The notes under the pieces are model-generated. The model was given only the letters and a program-made list of their open reading frames with translations. It made no database searches and was not told where the DNA came from. Shown piece after piece: positions 45,528-57,909 of a DNA stretch of 64,000 bases (position 1 is its first letter; each line of letters begins with the position of its first letter). The translations under genes were made by a program, and so were the position numbers. Origin of the DNA: Turbatrix aceti (Eukaryota; Nematoda; Chromadorea; Rhabditida; Panagrolaimidae). Location: NCBI GenBank assembly GCA_963969345.1, contig OZ017766.1, forward strand, positions 4,464,001-4,528,000. Reading direction: 5' to 3'.

Positions 45528-47150
45528 TCAGGCCCGTTGCTCGAAGGACACTTCTATGTCGGCGGAAAAAAAATCCCGAACTGTTGCGTTGATTTCGTCC
45601 GCCGGCGGTGATTCGGAGAGCGGGCAGTAAACGTTGATGCCGTAGCCCATGTCGGTGAGCGGGAGGACCTTTTTAGAATACTTCACCTGGGTTCCGTTGC
45701 GGGGCTTGACGAGAACTTTTAACAGGGGGTTAAAGCCGACGCCTTTGCCGGCATCCACGCTCTTGGTGAGGACGATACCGTCGAAGGGGCGGACGAGTTC
45801 CTGCAGATCATCCCGAAGTTCTCTGAGTGACCTGACGGGTCTTCCGTCTCGCCTGCAGCCGACCAGGGTGTCCAGGAACACGCGGGACACGATTCGGGGG
45901 TGGTTGCGGCACTCGGCCTGATGAATTAGGCTTTCTGCGCGGAGTAAGTCTTCATTGGGTTCGAGATGGTTTGTTATCTGCAACAACGGATGGTTTTTTG
46001 TGGTCGGGCATGGAGCGCGAAACTTACTCTCGAAATGATGCTGTCATCCAGGCGGAGGAATGCGGACGGATCAAAAAGGGCATCAAAAAAATTGAAGTCA
46101 TCACCTTTCGCGTTTTTGTAGGACAAATGGGGCAAAGCCAGCTTCAACGCTTTGGAGTAAAGATATTCGGTGATCATGACCGTTTTATGGTAGTAGCAGA
46201 TTTCGTGGAGCTTGATGCGCGCCTGGAACATGTCCCGGATGTCTGACATGATTTTTTTGTCGAAGACGAGGCATGTCCGTTTTGGTTTATGGTCGTCGGG
46301 AGAAAACTCCTCGGTGTGGACACCTGTGATGATCCGGTCAGCGTTCACCTGCAACGCTTTCGGTTGCCAAAAAAAGGTGGCGGGAGACGTACCGACACGT
46401 TGACATTCGTCATGAGCGAATCCCGGACAATGTAGTCGAGCTTGTCGACGTCGAGGCCACTGTGTTTGTTACTCACAATGGAGAACAGGTAGGCGTCTTT
46501 GTTCTCTAAACCCTTGATGATTATGTGGTTGTTCTCGTCGAACAGATTTTCAGGGGGGTCGATGAGAGCTTCGATAAACTCGGTATTGAGCTCGTCCCCC
46601 AGGCGATCTCGAATCATGTCGGCGACATCTGGGTAGTTTTCCAGAATGTAGTTGAACAATTTGATCGACATGTCCTCATGCTGAAAGATCCTTGGATCTT
46701 TGATATCTATTTTTCTCCTCGAAACAAACCCTGAAAACTCGATCGTCGCCAGATTCCCGAAGCAGTTCGTTGGCCACGGTTTCAAAAGAGTGCGAAAATG
46801 GTCCGTGTCCGAGGTCGTGCAGCATCATCGCTACAATCACGCCGAATTCATGGTTCGGTGGCACAATATGACCGTTCGCCCGGAGAGATTGGATTAACTT
46901 TCGAACCAGGAAAGCGGTCCTAAAAAGGCAAAGCAGGTGTGTAGAATGAACCGGGGGTAGCGCCTTACCCCAGCGAGTGCACAAATCGGGTGTGCGTGGC
47001 ATCGGGCCAGACGTAAGTGCAGAATGCGAGTTGCATAACCCGCCGGAGTCGCTGCATCGGTTCCGTGTCGATGAGCAGCTTGAAGCATGGTTCAAACGAG
47101 ACCTGACCGTAGATGCACAGGGCAATCCTGAATTCGCGTTGGCTCTCCAT
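45528..47150 (-). CDS. SAMHD1-like HD-domain dNTP phosphohydrolase, no SAM domain
   Basis: Five exons: 47150-46969, 46919-46730, 46680-46393, 46348-46028 and 45977-45528, about 476 residues. The HD metal site is complete: RFVHSLG, MLHDLGHGPFSHSFE and GLDVDKLDYIVRD, with PMQRLRRVMQLAFCTYVWP upstream and YLFSIVSNKHSGLDVDK as in SAMHD1. Such enzymes cut deoxynucleoside triphosphates to nucleoside and triphosphate and limit the dNTP pool. The protein starts directly at the HD part and has no room for the N-terminal SAM domain of vertebrate SAMHD1. The C-terminal lobe is shorter and divergent, so whether it is dNTP-activated in the same way cannot be told. The start at 47150 follows a T-rich TTGTAG site that could be a trans-splice acceptor. 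Confidence 0.9.
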
Positions 47151-49116
47151 GCATGAAACAGAGCTCGCAACCGATGTAGTATCGGTGCGCTACAAAAAAA
47201 AACAAATCAATTTGAATGAGCAACGATCAGTCCGTTATTTTGTGGATGAAGGAAGCCCCGAAGCGTGACTCAATCAGAATAACGATCACCTCAGCCGCCA
47301 AACATAGGGCTGTTGTCCTCCGAAGAAGCCAGAATGGACACGCATTGAACGTTGGACGTTGAACAATGCAAACCCTAATATTCATGCGATTTACGATTGT
47401 TGTGTGCATACAATACAATACGGCTAATTTAAAAATGACACGACCGGGCAGGCAATTCTTTGTACACAAATGCCACGCAATTTTCATCCGTAAAGACCGC
47501 TATAGTGTACAAAAGTTGTTTTGTCATAGGCAATTCAGCGGGAAAACACGATAAACAACGGCTCGGAAACTGCAAAAAGTGATCTTTCACTGCTGTGCCA
47601 TCTGGGTAGGAAAAGTCATCGAAGAACAGTGTTCCTTCTGTCCTGGAGAGGCGCTGAGTGCTGACCTGCTAACCAAAGCACCGCTAATCACCGACAAAAG
47701 AGAGTACAAAGACTAACGATCGTCTCGACTGACTAAGAAGTCTGGAGCAAAAGATAAATACCGAGAAAGGTCAGCAAAAAGCCGATTGCTTGCTCAAGAA
47801 AAAAGAGTGCAAACGTTTCCAGGATAGCGGCTGGCAGCTGCACGGGCGGCGCTTTGAGCAACGGCCGCGGCCGCCCGCAGCGGTCAGCCAAGCTGGCGCA
47901 GTGACCTAACCCCCCCCCCCCCCCTGGCTGGCTCAACAGAGAGGTCGTCTTCGGTAGAGGCGCGCACAAGTTGTAGTGTTGCACTGCCCCTAACAGTGTA
48001 ACATCCTGTTTTTTTTTGACAAAAAAAGTATCCGGGTGTACATTTTTTGTCCGGATGGCCATGCCACGTAAAAGTATACACATAATACATTTTTTTGATA
48101 TATTATCATTCCGAAAAAAAAACTTACCCTGCGGTTCCTATAAGTGCCATCCATTGGGTCGTCTACATTGTACATATTGAATGAACTAAAAAAAATTTGT
48201 TTTTTACAAATATTTTGTAATTTCGCGCGCGGAAATAAAATAAAATTTCCAATTTATTTAAAAACAGATAAAAAAAACAGATTTTTTAAAAATACACATT
48301 TCGACATTTTTTTTCTTCAATTTTCGAACTTTACATTTTAATCCAATATCCGAGATCCCAATTAATTAAAATTTGTGCCAAAAAAGTAACAGATTCGTTG
48401 AATGCACGTCACGCGAATACATTTAACGAATCTCATGCTATTCATGTCGCAAACAAACAACTGCCTGAAGACGACACAAAAAAGTCATATATCGAGAATG
48501 TGTGTCGTGATAAAACGGCGCCGTCTTCCTGGAACAATACAACTTCTTCCGGGAATGTTATCTTTCCTAACTGCCATTCGCTGATTATCAGGAATTGATA
48601 CGCGGGTTCAGGTTTTTTTACCTTAACACAGGCTGTTGTAAATAGTTTTAGCTATCATGTGCTTATGTTTTTTGTTTTTGTCAGCTGATATTCACAATCA
48701 CGCCAAAAAAATACTGAAAATCATATGAACAGAAAACAAAAAAGGGTAAAAAAGAAAAAAATGCAGTCAAAAATTTTCGTTACGAAAGCAGCAGCGCGTG
48801 CGCACTCTGTTTGCAAATGGATAAATTTTACGCGACTTACATTAGCTTTTCGAGTTTTATTATTTATTCACAACTGAAAAAGCATCGTACGTACACTGGC
48901 ATCATCAAGGGTTTAAAAAGAATCAATTTCGGTAAACAAACAAAAAAATATTAGATGAGCCAAAAAGAGGAAAATGGATGAAGTGTGACACAAAAAAAGA
49001 AGAAAAGAAAGAAATGCGCTCACGTGGCACAGCGTTTTTTGATGTTGGCGATGGTCGACGGCGCGCTGACGGCCAGAAGCAGCTGTCTGGGAGATGTACG
49101 TGTAGCAGGGGATGAA
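47151..49116. other. Intergenic, about 2 kb
   Basis: It holds the HD hydrolase promoter and the H3.3 3' untranslated region, both minus strand. The segment 48100-48360 is very AT-rich with A and T runs. A 15-base C run lies at 47910-47924. No coding exon is supported. Confidence 0.5.
47910..47924. repeat. Poly-C homopolymer
   Basis: Fifteen consecutive cytosines on the plus strand, unusual in this window. Length may be uncertain because such runs are prone to sequencing error. Confidence 0.9.
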
Positions 49117-49972
<856 letters not shown>

Positions 49973-52233
49973 TTATGATCCTTCGCTGCTTTGAAGGGTG
50001 TCTGTGTGCTCCAGAGCTTCGATGGCTGCTTCGTTGGTCGTGAAAACGCAGTTTTGGGGAATCGTGGTCCAAGCATCGGATTTGTCGAATACGGAAATTA
50101 TGTTTTCGGACACGTTGGTTAACATGACCTCAATTTTGTGTTCTGTGGCGAGGCGGAAGATCTAAAACGGCGCGATTGGGCGTTTTCGGTGTTTTAGTCG
50201 GTTTTTATGACAACTCACGGTTAAAAGCGCGTCCAAGCCCATGGAATCTATGAAAGCCATGGCTGAGCAGTCGAAAACGATGCTTTTGAGAGGCCCGTCG
50301 ACGGCGCCGATGACGAGGCTATCGTCTGTGCCTTCAATGACGGGGACAAGTTTTTCGGTGAAAGTGGTGACGGATGCAAAGTGCAATGGTGCCTCGAATT
50401 TGACGACTGCACAGCCTCGGGGCGCTTTTAAAAGCTTCGTATACCGATTGAGTGGCCGGAAGACAACGGGACGCGGGTCGCTGCGTCCGAGCACGTCGAA
50501 TACCGGACGCTGCTGCTGGAGGGCGAGGCAGAGCAGGACGAAGACCATCGAGATGAGCAGTCCGTTTGTGACTGTTGTGAAGATGGTCGTCAGCATGCTC
50601 ACCAGAAATACTGCCTGAACGCGCCATTTGGGTGATTGGAACAATTCGCCGGTCAAGACTTACAAAATCGTGTTTTGAGATCACCCACAGTGCCGGGAGC
50701 TGCCGCACCTGGAGCAGGAGGCTCTTGAGGCTGACGATGACGATGCACGAGAGAATGCACATCGGCAGCGGCTCCAGCCACGGGCCAATCCACAGAATGA
50801 CAACGCAGAGCAGCGCTGACGAATACACAGTGTACAACGGCGAGTTGACACCGCTCGATTCGCAGACAGAAGATCGGGAAAGAGCGCCACCGACCGGGTA
50901 GACGGGAAAGACCGACGAAATCACCTCGGTCCACCCCAGAGCGAAGAACTCCTGCGTGCAGTCGATTTTGTAGCCGTGCTTCTTCGCAAACACTTTTCCA
51001 AGCGAGATGACGAACATGTAGCAGATGATGGCGATTGGGATGCTCTCGACGAAGACGATCGACAGGAGATCGAGGCGGGGCAGCGTGGCGGTGGGAAAGC
51101 CCCGGGGAATGTGGCCGACGATTTTGACGCCGTACGAGGACAGACCGAAGACTGTGGACACGATTATGGCGATTACAATCTGAAAAAAATTTTGGATTAA
51201 AAAAAATTTAAAACGGATGGAAATGAAATGAGTCCAAAACAAGGTGGGACGAACGTTCATGTTCGTTCGCAAACACAGTGTTCGTAAGATTTTTCAAACA
51301 AAATTTTAAAAATGTTCGTCTTTGTTCGCGAATAACAAAACGGCTGTTTTCCAATCCTTGGTTCAAAACCTGTCAAGATGAAAAAAAATTACCAAAATGA
51401 GATCAAAAGGAACAGGCACCGGAGAGCGCTTCTTGGCAAGGGGGTTGATGTACTCCTTGCCGATGTAGAGGAACACCAGGCTGAACGCCGATATCCCCGT
51501 CGTCACCGGATTCGCGTTTTTAACGTTCGAAATCACATCGTAGAACATCTGAAAACCATAGACGTGGCAAAAAAACAACTTTTCATCTGCCAACCTCAAC
51601 AATCATGCCGTTGCCGCTGTGCCGAGATAGCTGAACGCCAATAACTTTATTCAGCTGCGAAATGAGGACGTGAAGTGCCGTAGCTGTCGTGTACCCGGCG
51701 ATCAACGGATCCGAGATGAAAGAAGCGAGAAAACTGAGTCTGAACGTGCCCATGACGAGTTGAACGAGGCCGACGCTGAGTGTGAGCGTCGAGAGCATCT
51801 CATTGGTCGTGTAATCCACCGGCCCGGGCACGACGTCCGCGCCGAGCTTAAACCTCACTCCACCGACCATGATGCTCGCCACGGCAAATACGCCGACCGA
51901 AATGTGACGCGACGTGCCGAAGAACATGTATACAAGGGCGCCGAAGAAGGACGAGTACAGGCCCTGGATCGGCGGCACTCCCGCCAGCGTTGCGTACGCC
52001 ATGCCCTGCGGCACGTGCATGACACCGACGGTCAGGCCGCCGATCAAGTCCCCGGGCCCGGTGGACTTCCAATCGTAGGCCGGAAGCCATGCCAGGATGG
52101 GGATGGCACGCAGAAGACGCTTCTTCAGCCAGGCAGGCGTCAGCTTCGCCCTGGTTCGGCGCAGGAGCTCTTTGCCACCCTGCTCGGCGACATCTATTCG
52201 GTCGTAGGCCGCGTCGAATTCCCTCTGAGTCAT
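49973..52233 (-). CDS. sulp: SLC26/SulP anion transporter with STAS domain
   Basis: Five exons: 52233-51595, 51548-51393, 51179-50664, 50614-50219 and 50161-49973, about 631 residues. It belongs to the SLC26 family, which exchanges or conducts sulfate, chloride, bicarbonate or oxalate across membranes. The N-terminal SulP signature is clear: DLIGGLTVGVMHVPQGMAYA, TLAGVPPIQGLYSSFFGALV and YMFFGTSRHISVGVFAV. Later membrane segments follow (IVIAIIVSTVFGLSSYGVK, LGWTEVISSVFPVYPVGGAL). The C-terminus is a short STAS domain (LKSIVFDCSAMAFIDSMGLD, KIEVMLTNVSENIISVFDKS). No PDZ-binding end is evident (ending QSSEGS). Intron 2 carries a foldback repeat, and intron 1 begins GTTGGC. Confidence 0.95.
51235..51350. 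repeat. Foldback repeat of the GTTCGCGAAC family in an SLC26 intron
   Basis: It contains GAACGTTCATGTTCGTTCGC, then TGTTCGCGAATAACAAAACGGCTGTTTTCC. The right end (AAAACGGCTGTTTT) matches the ends of the element at 26861-27260. Confidence 0.7.
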
Positions 52234-52990
52234 TGGACTGATCGGGATGATGCACGACTGTGATGATACAAGTGATGGTCGTGAGCGTCAAAAACACCCC
52301 CGAAAAGATCGGTAGCAGGGATGCGACACGCGAAGCCGCGCAGGTAGGTGCACGTTTGGGGAACACACTCCACCCCCATCATCACCATCATCACCTGCGT
52401 AGGGGCGACCGGTTTTGACAGAGTCATCGTCCAATATGTGACCGCATTTTGGCGAACAATACACAAATAGATCAACGACAACGACATCCATGATCACACA
52501 AAATTCAGTGTGTTCGGGGTTAAAGTTTGTCAAAGAGTTGAGGGACATGTAGCATGAGAAGTATTCTGTCACGGCAAATGGCGCTAATTACGAAGAAACT
52601 TGAAGCAATTATTTTTGAATCAACGCAAACGCGCGCAAGTCGCCGCCAGACCGCAACCTGCGCGCGCGATGCGCAAAACAGGTCATCGCTGCAGCGGCGG
52701 TTGGACGACGTCGTGGACTTCTCGGATCCCAGTCATCATCAGCGACGCTCATTTCATTTCCTCCTCCGGTGAACCAATCCCTTGCTTCTGCGTCAGCCAG
52801 CGGCGTTGTCACTGTAACCAATCTCGGGTAACTGTGGCTTATCGGGAAACGCTCGTTCGTTCGTCAGCAGTTCAACTGATCACGTAACGTAAACACGGCC
52901 CCCGGGAGTAAACACTCCTCTACGAACAAGAGTGTCCTTCATTGTTCAGTACAAGGAAATCGATTTTGTCAGTCAGCAAACAAGTCGGCG
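52234..52990. other. Divergent promoter region between SLC26 and TBC-2 genes
   Basis: The two genes read outward from this 757-base stretch. CATCATCACC units lie at about 52377-52397. No coding exon is visible. Confidence 0.55.
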
Positions 52991-55900
52991 ATGTCATCGA
53001 CGAGCCAACGACTCGCGAACTATCTCCACAAAATCGAGAATCGCGCCATCGGTGGCACTGCGAGGCGGCGGTACTGGTTCGTCGCCGACCATGAATCACC
53101 CTTTGTGTACTGGTTCAGAAATGAAGATGATATCCTGTGTTTGGGCCGCGCACCCTTATCAGGGGCGGCGTTTACGTTCGATCCTCTCGTACACGGCAGA
53201 TTTGAGATTCAGTGAGTTTTTTTTGAAAAAGACAAGGCTTAGGTTTTTATTACGAAATTTTATTACGGGAAATGAGTAAAAATTGATCCCAGATGGCTTT
53301 TTGCTCGCATTTTCGAGTTTTACACTGACGGATGTATGTTTTTTTACTGGCCGACCTTGAGTAACGGTTTTGAATAGGCCTAACATACGTTCACCGTGTT
53401 TACAACCCCTCAAGTCCAGAAGTCAACTAACCCTACGTAAAATAACTTCAGCGTAAACGGCGAAACGCACACAATCGAGTGCGCAGACGATCAACAGCGA
53501 GAGCGGTGGCTCCAGCACCTGCAGAGCATCCGTCGCGAGCACTACGACTTCCCGCACGACTTTAACTTCTTTGCGGTTGGTTAAACTTTTATGGAACCCC
53601 ACCTGGGCGAGTGAAAGAGAGAGGATTGTGCGGTCACGTCAGCTTGAAACCAGGCTTGGCCTTGCGACAGAGCACGGGGAATTTGTGCACGACGACGCCC
53701 TCGTACGACCATTCCCTGCCGTTGAAGACGACGAACGCCTGCTCGTTTTTGCAGTCCGCGCGACCGAGGAGCTGCTTTTTGTCGACGTTGACGACGCACG
53801 GCGTCGTATCGCCCTTCTTGTTCTGTATGCTGACGGGGGTCCATTCGCGGTAGACGCCAAAGTCCATGGCCTGCGAGTAGGGCACCCATTTGTACTCGTA
53901 GCCGCACTCTGCTTCCGGCAGGCACATGAGCACGTCGAAGTTGGTCTTGAGCTTGAGTTTGTACTCCTTGCCGTCCATGCCGAAGGTCGCCATGATCTGA
54001 AAGGGTTTTGGTTATTTTGAAGCGCGTTTTTATTCACTCACCTTTCCCATGAACTCGTAAGCTCTGCCCATGATGGGTTGGCCGTTGCTGAACCACATGG
54101 CGACGTACTGATCGGGTTTTTCGCCGTAGATCGTGTCCAGCGGCTTGTCGAGTGCCTTGACGAGTTTTTCTTTCGGCCACGCGTCTCCGCAACGCAGTCT
54201 CTTCCAGACGTTTTCCGTCGTCGCAGTCGGCAGCACGGCGACTGGCTTTTTGTCCTTCACTTCGGCAGGCGCAGGCTTCGGGGCTGGTGGTGCGACGTCC
54301 TTTGAAATCGGCGTAGGATCTGCCTTTGGCGGTGAAGCCAGCATCTTGTCGTCGTCGACTTCGCGCATTTTTTTGAGGAACGCGTCGTGCTTGGCTTTCT
54401 TTTCTAGGGCGTCTTTGGTTTCCGCGGTCGTTTTTTGAGGGGGAGTTTTTTGTGGGGCCGGGGCTTCTTTGGTAGCTTCCGTCCTGGTTGGCCTCTTTTT
54501 GGAGGGACTCATCCTTTTGTTGATCTGCGGTGACTGTGGCGGGGGCTTTGGCTGGGGCTGAGGCTGGGTCGGTGGCGGGGACTTTGACTGGAGCGGGGGC
54601 TGGGCTGGGGCCGGGGGCGGGGACTTTGACTGGAGCGGGGGTGGGGGCTGAGGTTGGGGCTGGGCCGGAGGCGGGGACTTTGGCTGGAGCTGAGGCTGGG
54701 CTGGGGCCGGGGGCGGGGACTTTGGCTGGAGCTGGAGCTGGGGTTGGGGCAGAGGCTGGGCCGGAGGCGAGGGCGGGGACTTTGACTGGAGCGGGGGTTG
54801 GAGCTCTGTCGGCTGGGGCTGTGTCTGTGGTTGGGGCGGTTCCTCATCCTGAGAGTGCAGTTTTTTCCTGGACACTCGTTCTCGCGCGAGAGACGATCGA
54901 GGGATGACTGGCTTATTCGGCGATCTCGGCGATCTGCGCATTGTGACACTGCTTGCTCTAGCCGAAAGATCTGTGACGAATGAGGCAGCGGTGTTGACTC
55001 GCCGTCGACTGGGGTGTTTCTGGTGGCGTTTGCTTTTTATACATTTACGGACGCCCATGCAAATGTTTGTTGTCGTTGGTCTAGGCACCTGCTGCCGTTG
55101 AACTGGAACATGGAAGCGCGTGCGTGAATTGCCCAGCCCAGCTGGCGGGCAGGAAATTCAATTCAACGCACATCACCCAATAACTTTTTTTTTGCAATTG
55201 ATAGGGCGCCTGCATTTATAAAATGTCTCTCTTTGCGCTGGAAGTTGTTTGATTCGATCAAACGTGACTCACGCTCCGGCGCGCCTTGCAGGAGACGGGC
55301 GCCTCGACAGCTCGCGACGCCCCAACGGCCCCGGAGCCATCTCGTTCGACGACCGCGCTCGATAACAGCTGTTTTTACACTTCATCGTCTTCGTCATCTG
55401 CCGCGAGTCCCGAGCCTCTGGCAGCCGACGGATCGCGTCCAGCGTCGCAGATCATGGTGGGTGACATTATCGAACGCCTTGATCTTACATGCGTCACTGT
55501 TTTTAGATAGAAACCAAGTTCTACGTGGACACGGATGGCGGCCTGCTGCCGATGAGCCTCGAAATGCCATCGCCGCCCAGCAGGGACCTCATCCACGCGG
55601 CGGAACATCTGTTAACGCGCATCGCCGACGAAACACAGGCCAAGACGGTGCCTGCCAAGCGAGCGCTCTTCAACGCGCGACAGTCCTTTCGCCTGCCTTC
55701 TTTTCACGTTCCGGGCGGCAACCACAGGAATGGCAAGACCTGTGAGAACTGTACAAAGGTAGGCTATTGGGCTGGGATGGGCGAACAGTGGGTTTTTTTG
55801 TTCGCGAACAAACGCAGATGTTTGCCTAACCTTGATATTGGACGGAGAATGCATTGACTGTCAGAGATCTTTCAGCTGACCGAAATGGTCCAGGAACTCA

Positions 55901-57909
55901 AAGACAGGTGTTTTGCACTCACAGACGAAGTTGCTGCGAACCAGGATCTCGTCTGCACTCTGCGAAACGCGGTCGTCACTGCGTACAACCAGAGAGACGC
56001 GCTGAAGAAAACGGCGGAGGCTTCTGAGCAGGAGAAACTCGATTTCATGCTGGAACGTGAAAGTCTCCTGACCGAGATGCAGGTGAGCAACGCGACTCTC
56101 AAGCGCCAGGTTCAACAGATGGAAGAGAAGGTCGCGAAGCTGACTTCCGAAAACGAAGCCTTTATGACGTCGATCAAGACGAAGGACGAGCTCATCATGC
56201 GCATCTACGACGAGAACCACGCTCGGCCGGTCTCTGTCCAGCTGCCGCAATCGTCGACGTCGTCCTCGCCGCCCTTGGACATTGGCATACCCGAGGGCAT
56301 CGCTGTCGACGCCGGGGATCTCGGTGGCTTTCCGGAGGCGACTGTGGTTGACGTAGAACAGCTGAGAGACCTCGTAGGAGGCTACCAGAGCCAAAACAAG
56401 TTCTTCAGCAACGAAGTGCTCCAGCTGCAGCAGATTGTTCAGGCACTGGAGAGCAGAGAACGCAAACTCATCCGGCAGAACTACGACGTAGAAGCGTGCT
56501 TCTACCAGCTCAAGAGCCGGTACATGATGGTGCTCAACCACTTCCGCAGAGGCTTCGACGAGGCGAAGAAGCAGCTGCAGCCTGAGCTCGTTGAAGAGCT
56601 CATTGTGGACGTGAACAAACCGTTCAGCTTCATGCATCGGGTCGATTCGCTGTCCCCCAGGAAGCCGAGTCTCTCGATCGTTCTCAACACGCCCCACGAG
56701 AATTCTCTCACCGACGCTCTCGGTTTCTATCTTCATGCCAAGAGACCGCTCCTCGTTGGTTCCGGTGCCCAGGACGGCGAGGAGAAGCCCAAGACGGGCG
56801 ACGACATTGTGGACAAGGCGACTGAACTCAAGTCGCTGTCTGACAAAATTGTCAAGAATATCCAGATTGTAAGTTTTTTGCGGGACGTGAAATTTGTCGA
56901 ACCGATCAGAAATGGCGGACAGCTGTTTTTTTGTTCGCAAACGAATCCAACCTTTTTGCAGGAGCAAAGTAGATTTTACCTGGACTGGCTGCAGAAATGG
57001 GACAGCTTCCTGGTCAATTACTCGTCAGCGACGCAGCTCACGTCAAACGCGGAGCTCAAGAACCTCGTTCGACAGGGCATACCCCACACGTACCGCGGAC
57101 GCGTTTGGCGGAATCTCGTCAAACTGCACGTGAATGCCGCTCTCGCCGAAACGGGCCGCGGCTATTACTCGTGCCTTTTACGACGGTCTGAGAACGTAAC
57201 AGACCCCTCAAACGACCAAGCACTGCGCCAGATAGACCTCGATCTCCTACGAACGCTGCCGACGAACGCGCAGTTCAACGATCCTTCGAGCGAAAAAATG
57301 GCCCAGCTGAAAAGGGTGCTCTACGCTTTTCGGTTCCATAACAAGTCGGTGGAGTACTGCCAGGGACTGAACAGGATAGCCGCCATCGGACTGCTCTACC
57401 TCCCCGAAGACGAGGCTTTCTGGTTTCTCGTGGCCGTCGTTGAACACCTCCAGCCTCCGGATTACTACACGGCGAGTCTCAGCGGTGCCATCGCCGACCA
57501 AAAAGTCCTGCTCGATCTCGTGCAGGAAAAAGTGCCGAAGGTCTTCAACCACCTAAAAACGCTCAACGTCGATCTCACGCTCTTCACGCTCAGCTGGTTT
57601 CTGACGGTCTTCGTCGACGCTCTCAGCCACGACCTGTACCTGACTATTTTTGATTCCTTCCTTCTTGAGGGCAACAAAGTCATATTCCGCTTCGCCATCG
57701 CCCTGCTCAGAACCTGCGAGTCAACGCTGCTGTCGTGCAATTCGATCGGCGCGGTGCACTCGTGTCTTTCTAATCTCATGGCCCTGCAGGTCGAGGCGAA
57801 GGATCTTGCCAAGTCCGCTTTCGTCGGCATTCAGTCTTTTCCGCTCAAGGCGATTGAGACAAAACGAGCGCTCTACATCCAACAGGCCGAGGCTGCCAGG
57901 AGGAAGTAA
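52991..57909 (+). CDS. tbc-2: TBC1D2/TBC-2-type Rab GTPase-activating protein (PH, coiled coil, TBC)
   Basis: Six exons: 52991-53211, 53452-53575, 55292-55456, 55507-55758, 55876-56868 and 56962-57909, about 900 residues, close to vertebrate TBC1D2. Exons 1-2 form a PH domain (RRRYWFVADHESPFVYWF, ending ERWLQHLQSIRREHYDFP). A disordered linker and a long coiled coil follow (LTEMVQELKDRCFALTDEVA). The TBC domain starts LKNLVRQGIPHTYRGRVWR and has both catalytic fingers: arginine in IDLDLLRTLP and glutamine in YCQGLNRIAAIGLLYL. DALSHDLYLTIFDSFLLEG follows as usual. In C. elegans TBC-2 acts on RAB-5 at endosomes. The 1.7 kb second intron (donor GTTGGT at 53576) contains a complete minus-strand gene. 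The 93-nt intron 56869-56961 is open and in frame. Confidence 0.92.
53634..55058 (-). CDS. Nested gene: proline/glutamine-rich protein with an unrecognised C-terminal domain
   Basis: It lies wholly inside intron 2 of the TBC-2 gene, on the opposite strand. Two exons, 55058-54042 and 53996-53634, give about 459 residues. After a basic start, residues of roughly 70-190 are tandem low-complexity units such as PPLQSKSPPPAPAQPQLQPK, repeated with variation. A lysine-rich stretch follows, then a compact C-terminal domain of about 190 residues. It contains DQYVAMWFSNGQPIMGRAYE, FGMDGKEYKLKLKTNFDV, YKWVPYSQAMDF and WSYEGVVVHKFP. Conserved tryptophan and glycine spacing hints at a DM9- or DUF3421-like carbohydrate-binding fold, but I could not match it. 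The start could instead be 54941. Function unknown. Confidence 0.75.
55785..55820. repeat. Short copy of the foldback repeat in a TBC-2 intron
   Basis: GGCGAACAGTGGGTTTTTTT is followed by GTTCGCGAACAAACG, the arrangement seen at the left end of the 26861-27260 element. Confidence 0.6.
56905..56950. repeat. Short copy of the foldback repeat in another TBC-2 intron
   Basis: AATGGCGGACAGCTGTTTTT and GTTCGCAAACGAA lie inside the 93-nt in-frame intron 56869-56961, so the repeat makes up about half of that intron. Confidence 0.6.

Noticed and set aside
55861..56967. Minus-strand open frame of 368 codons
   Set aside because: Antisense to the TBC-2 coiled-coil exon; the plus strand has clear homology and splice phase.
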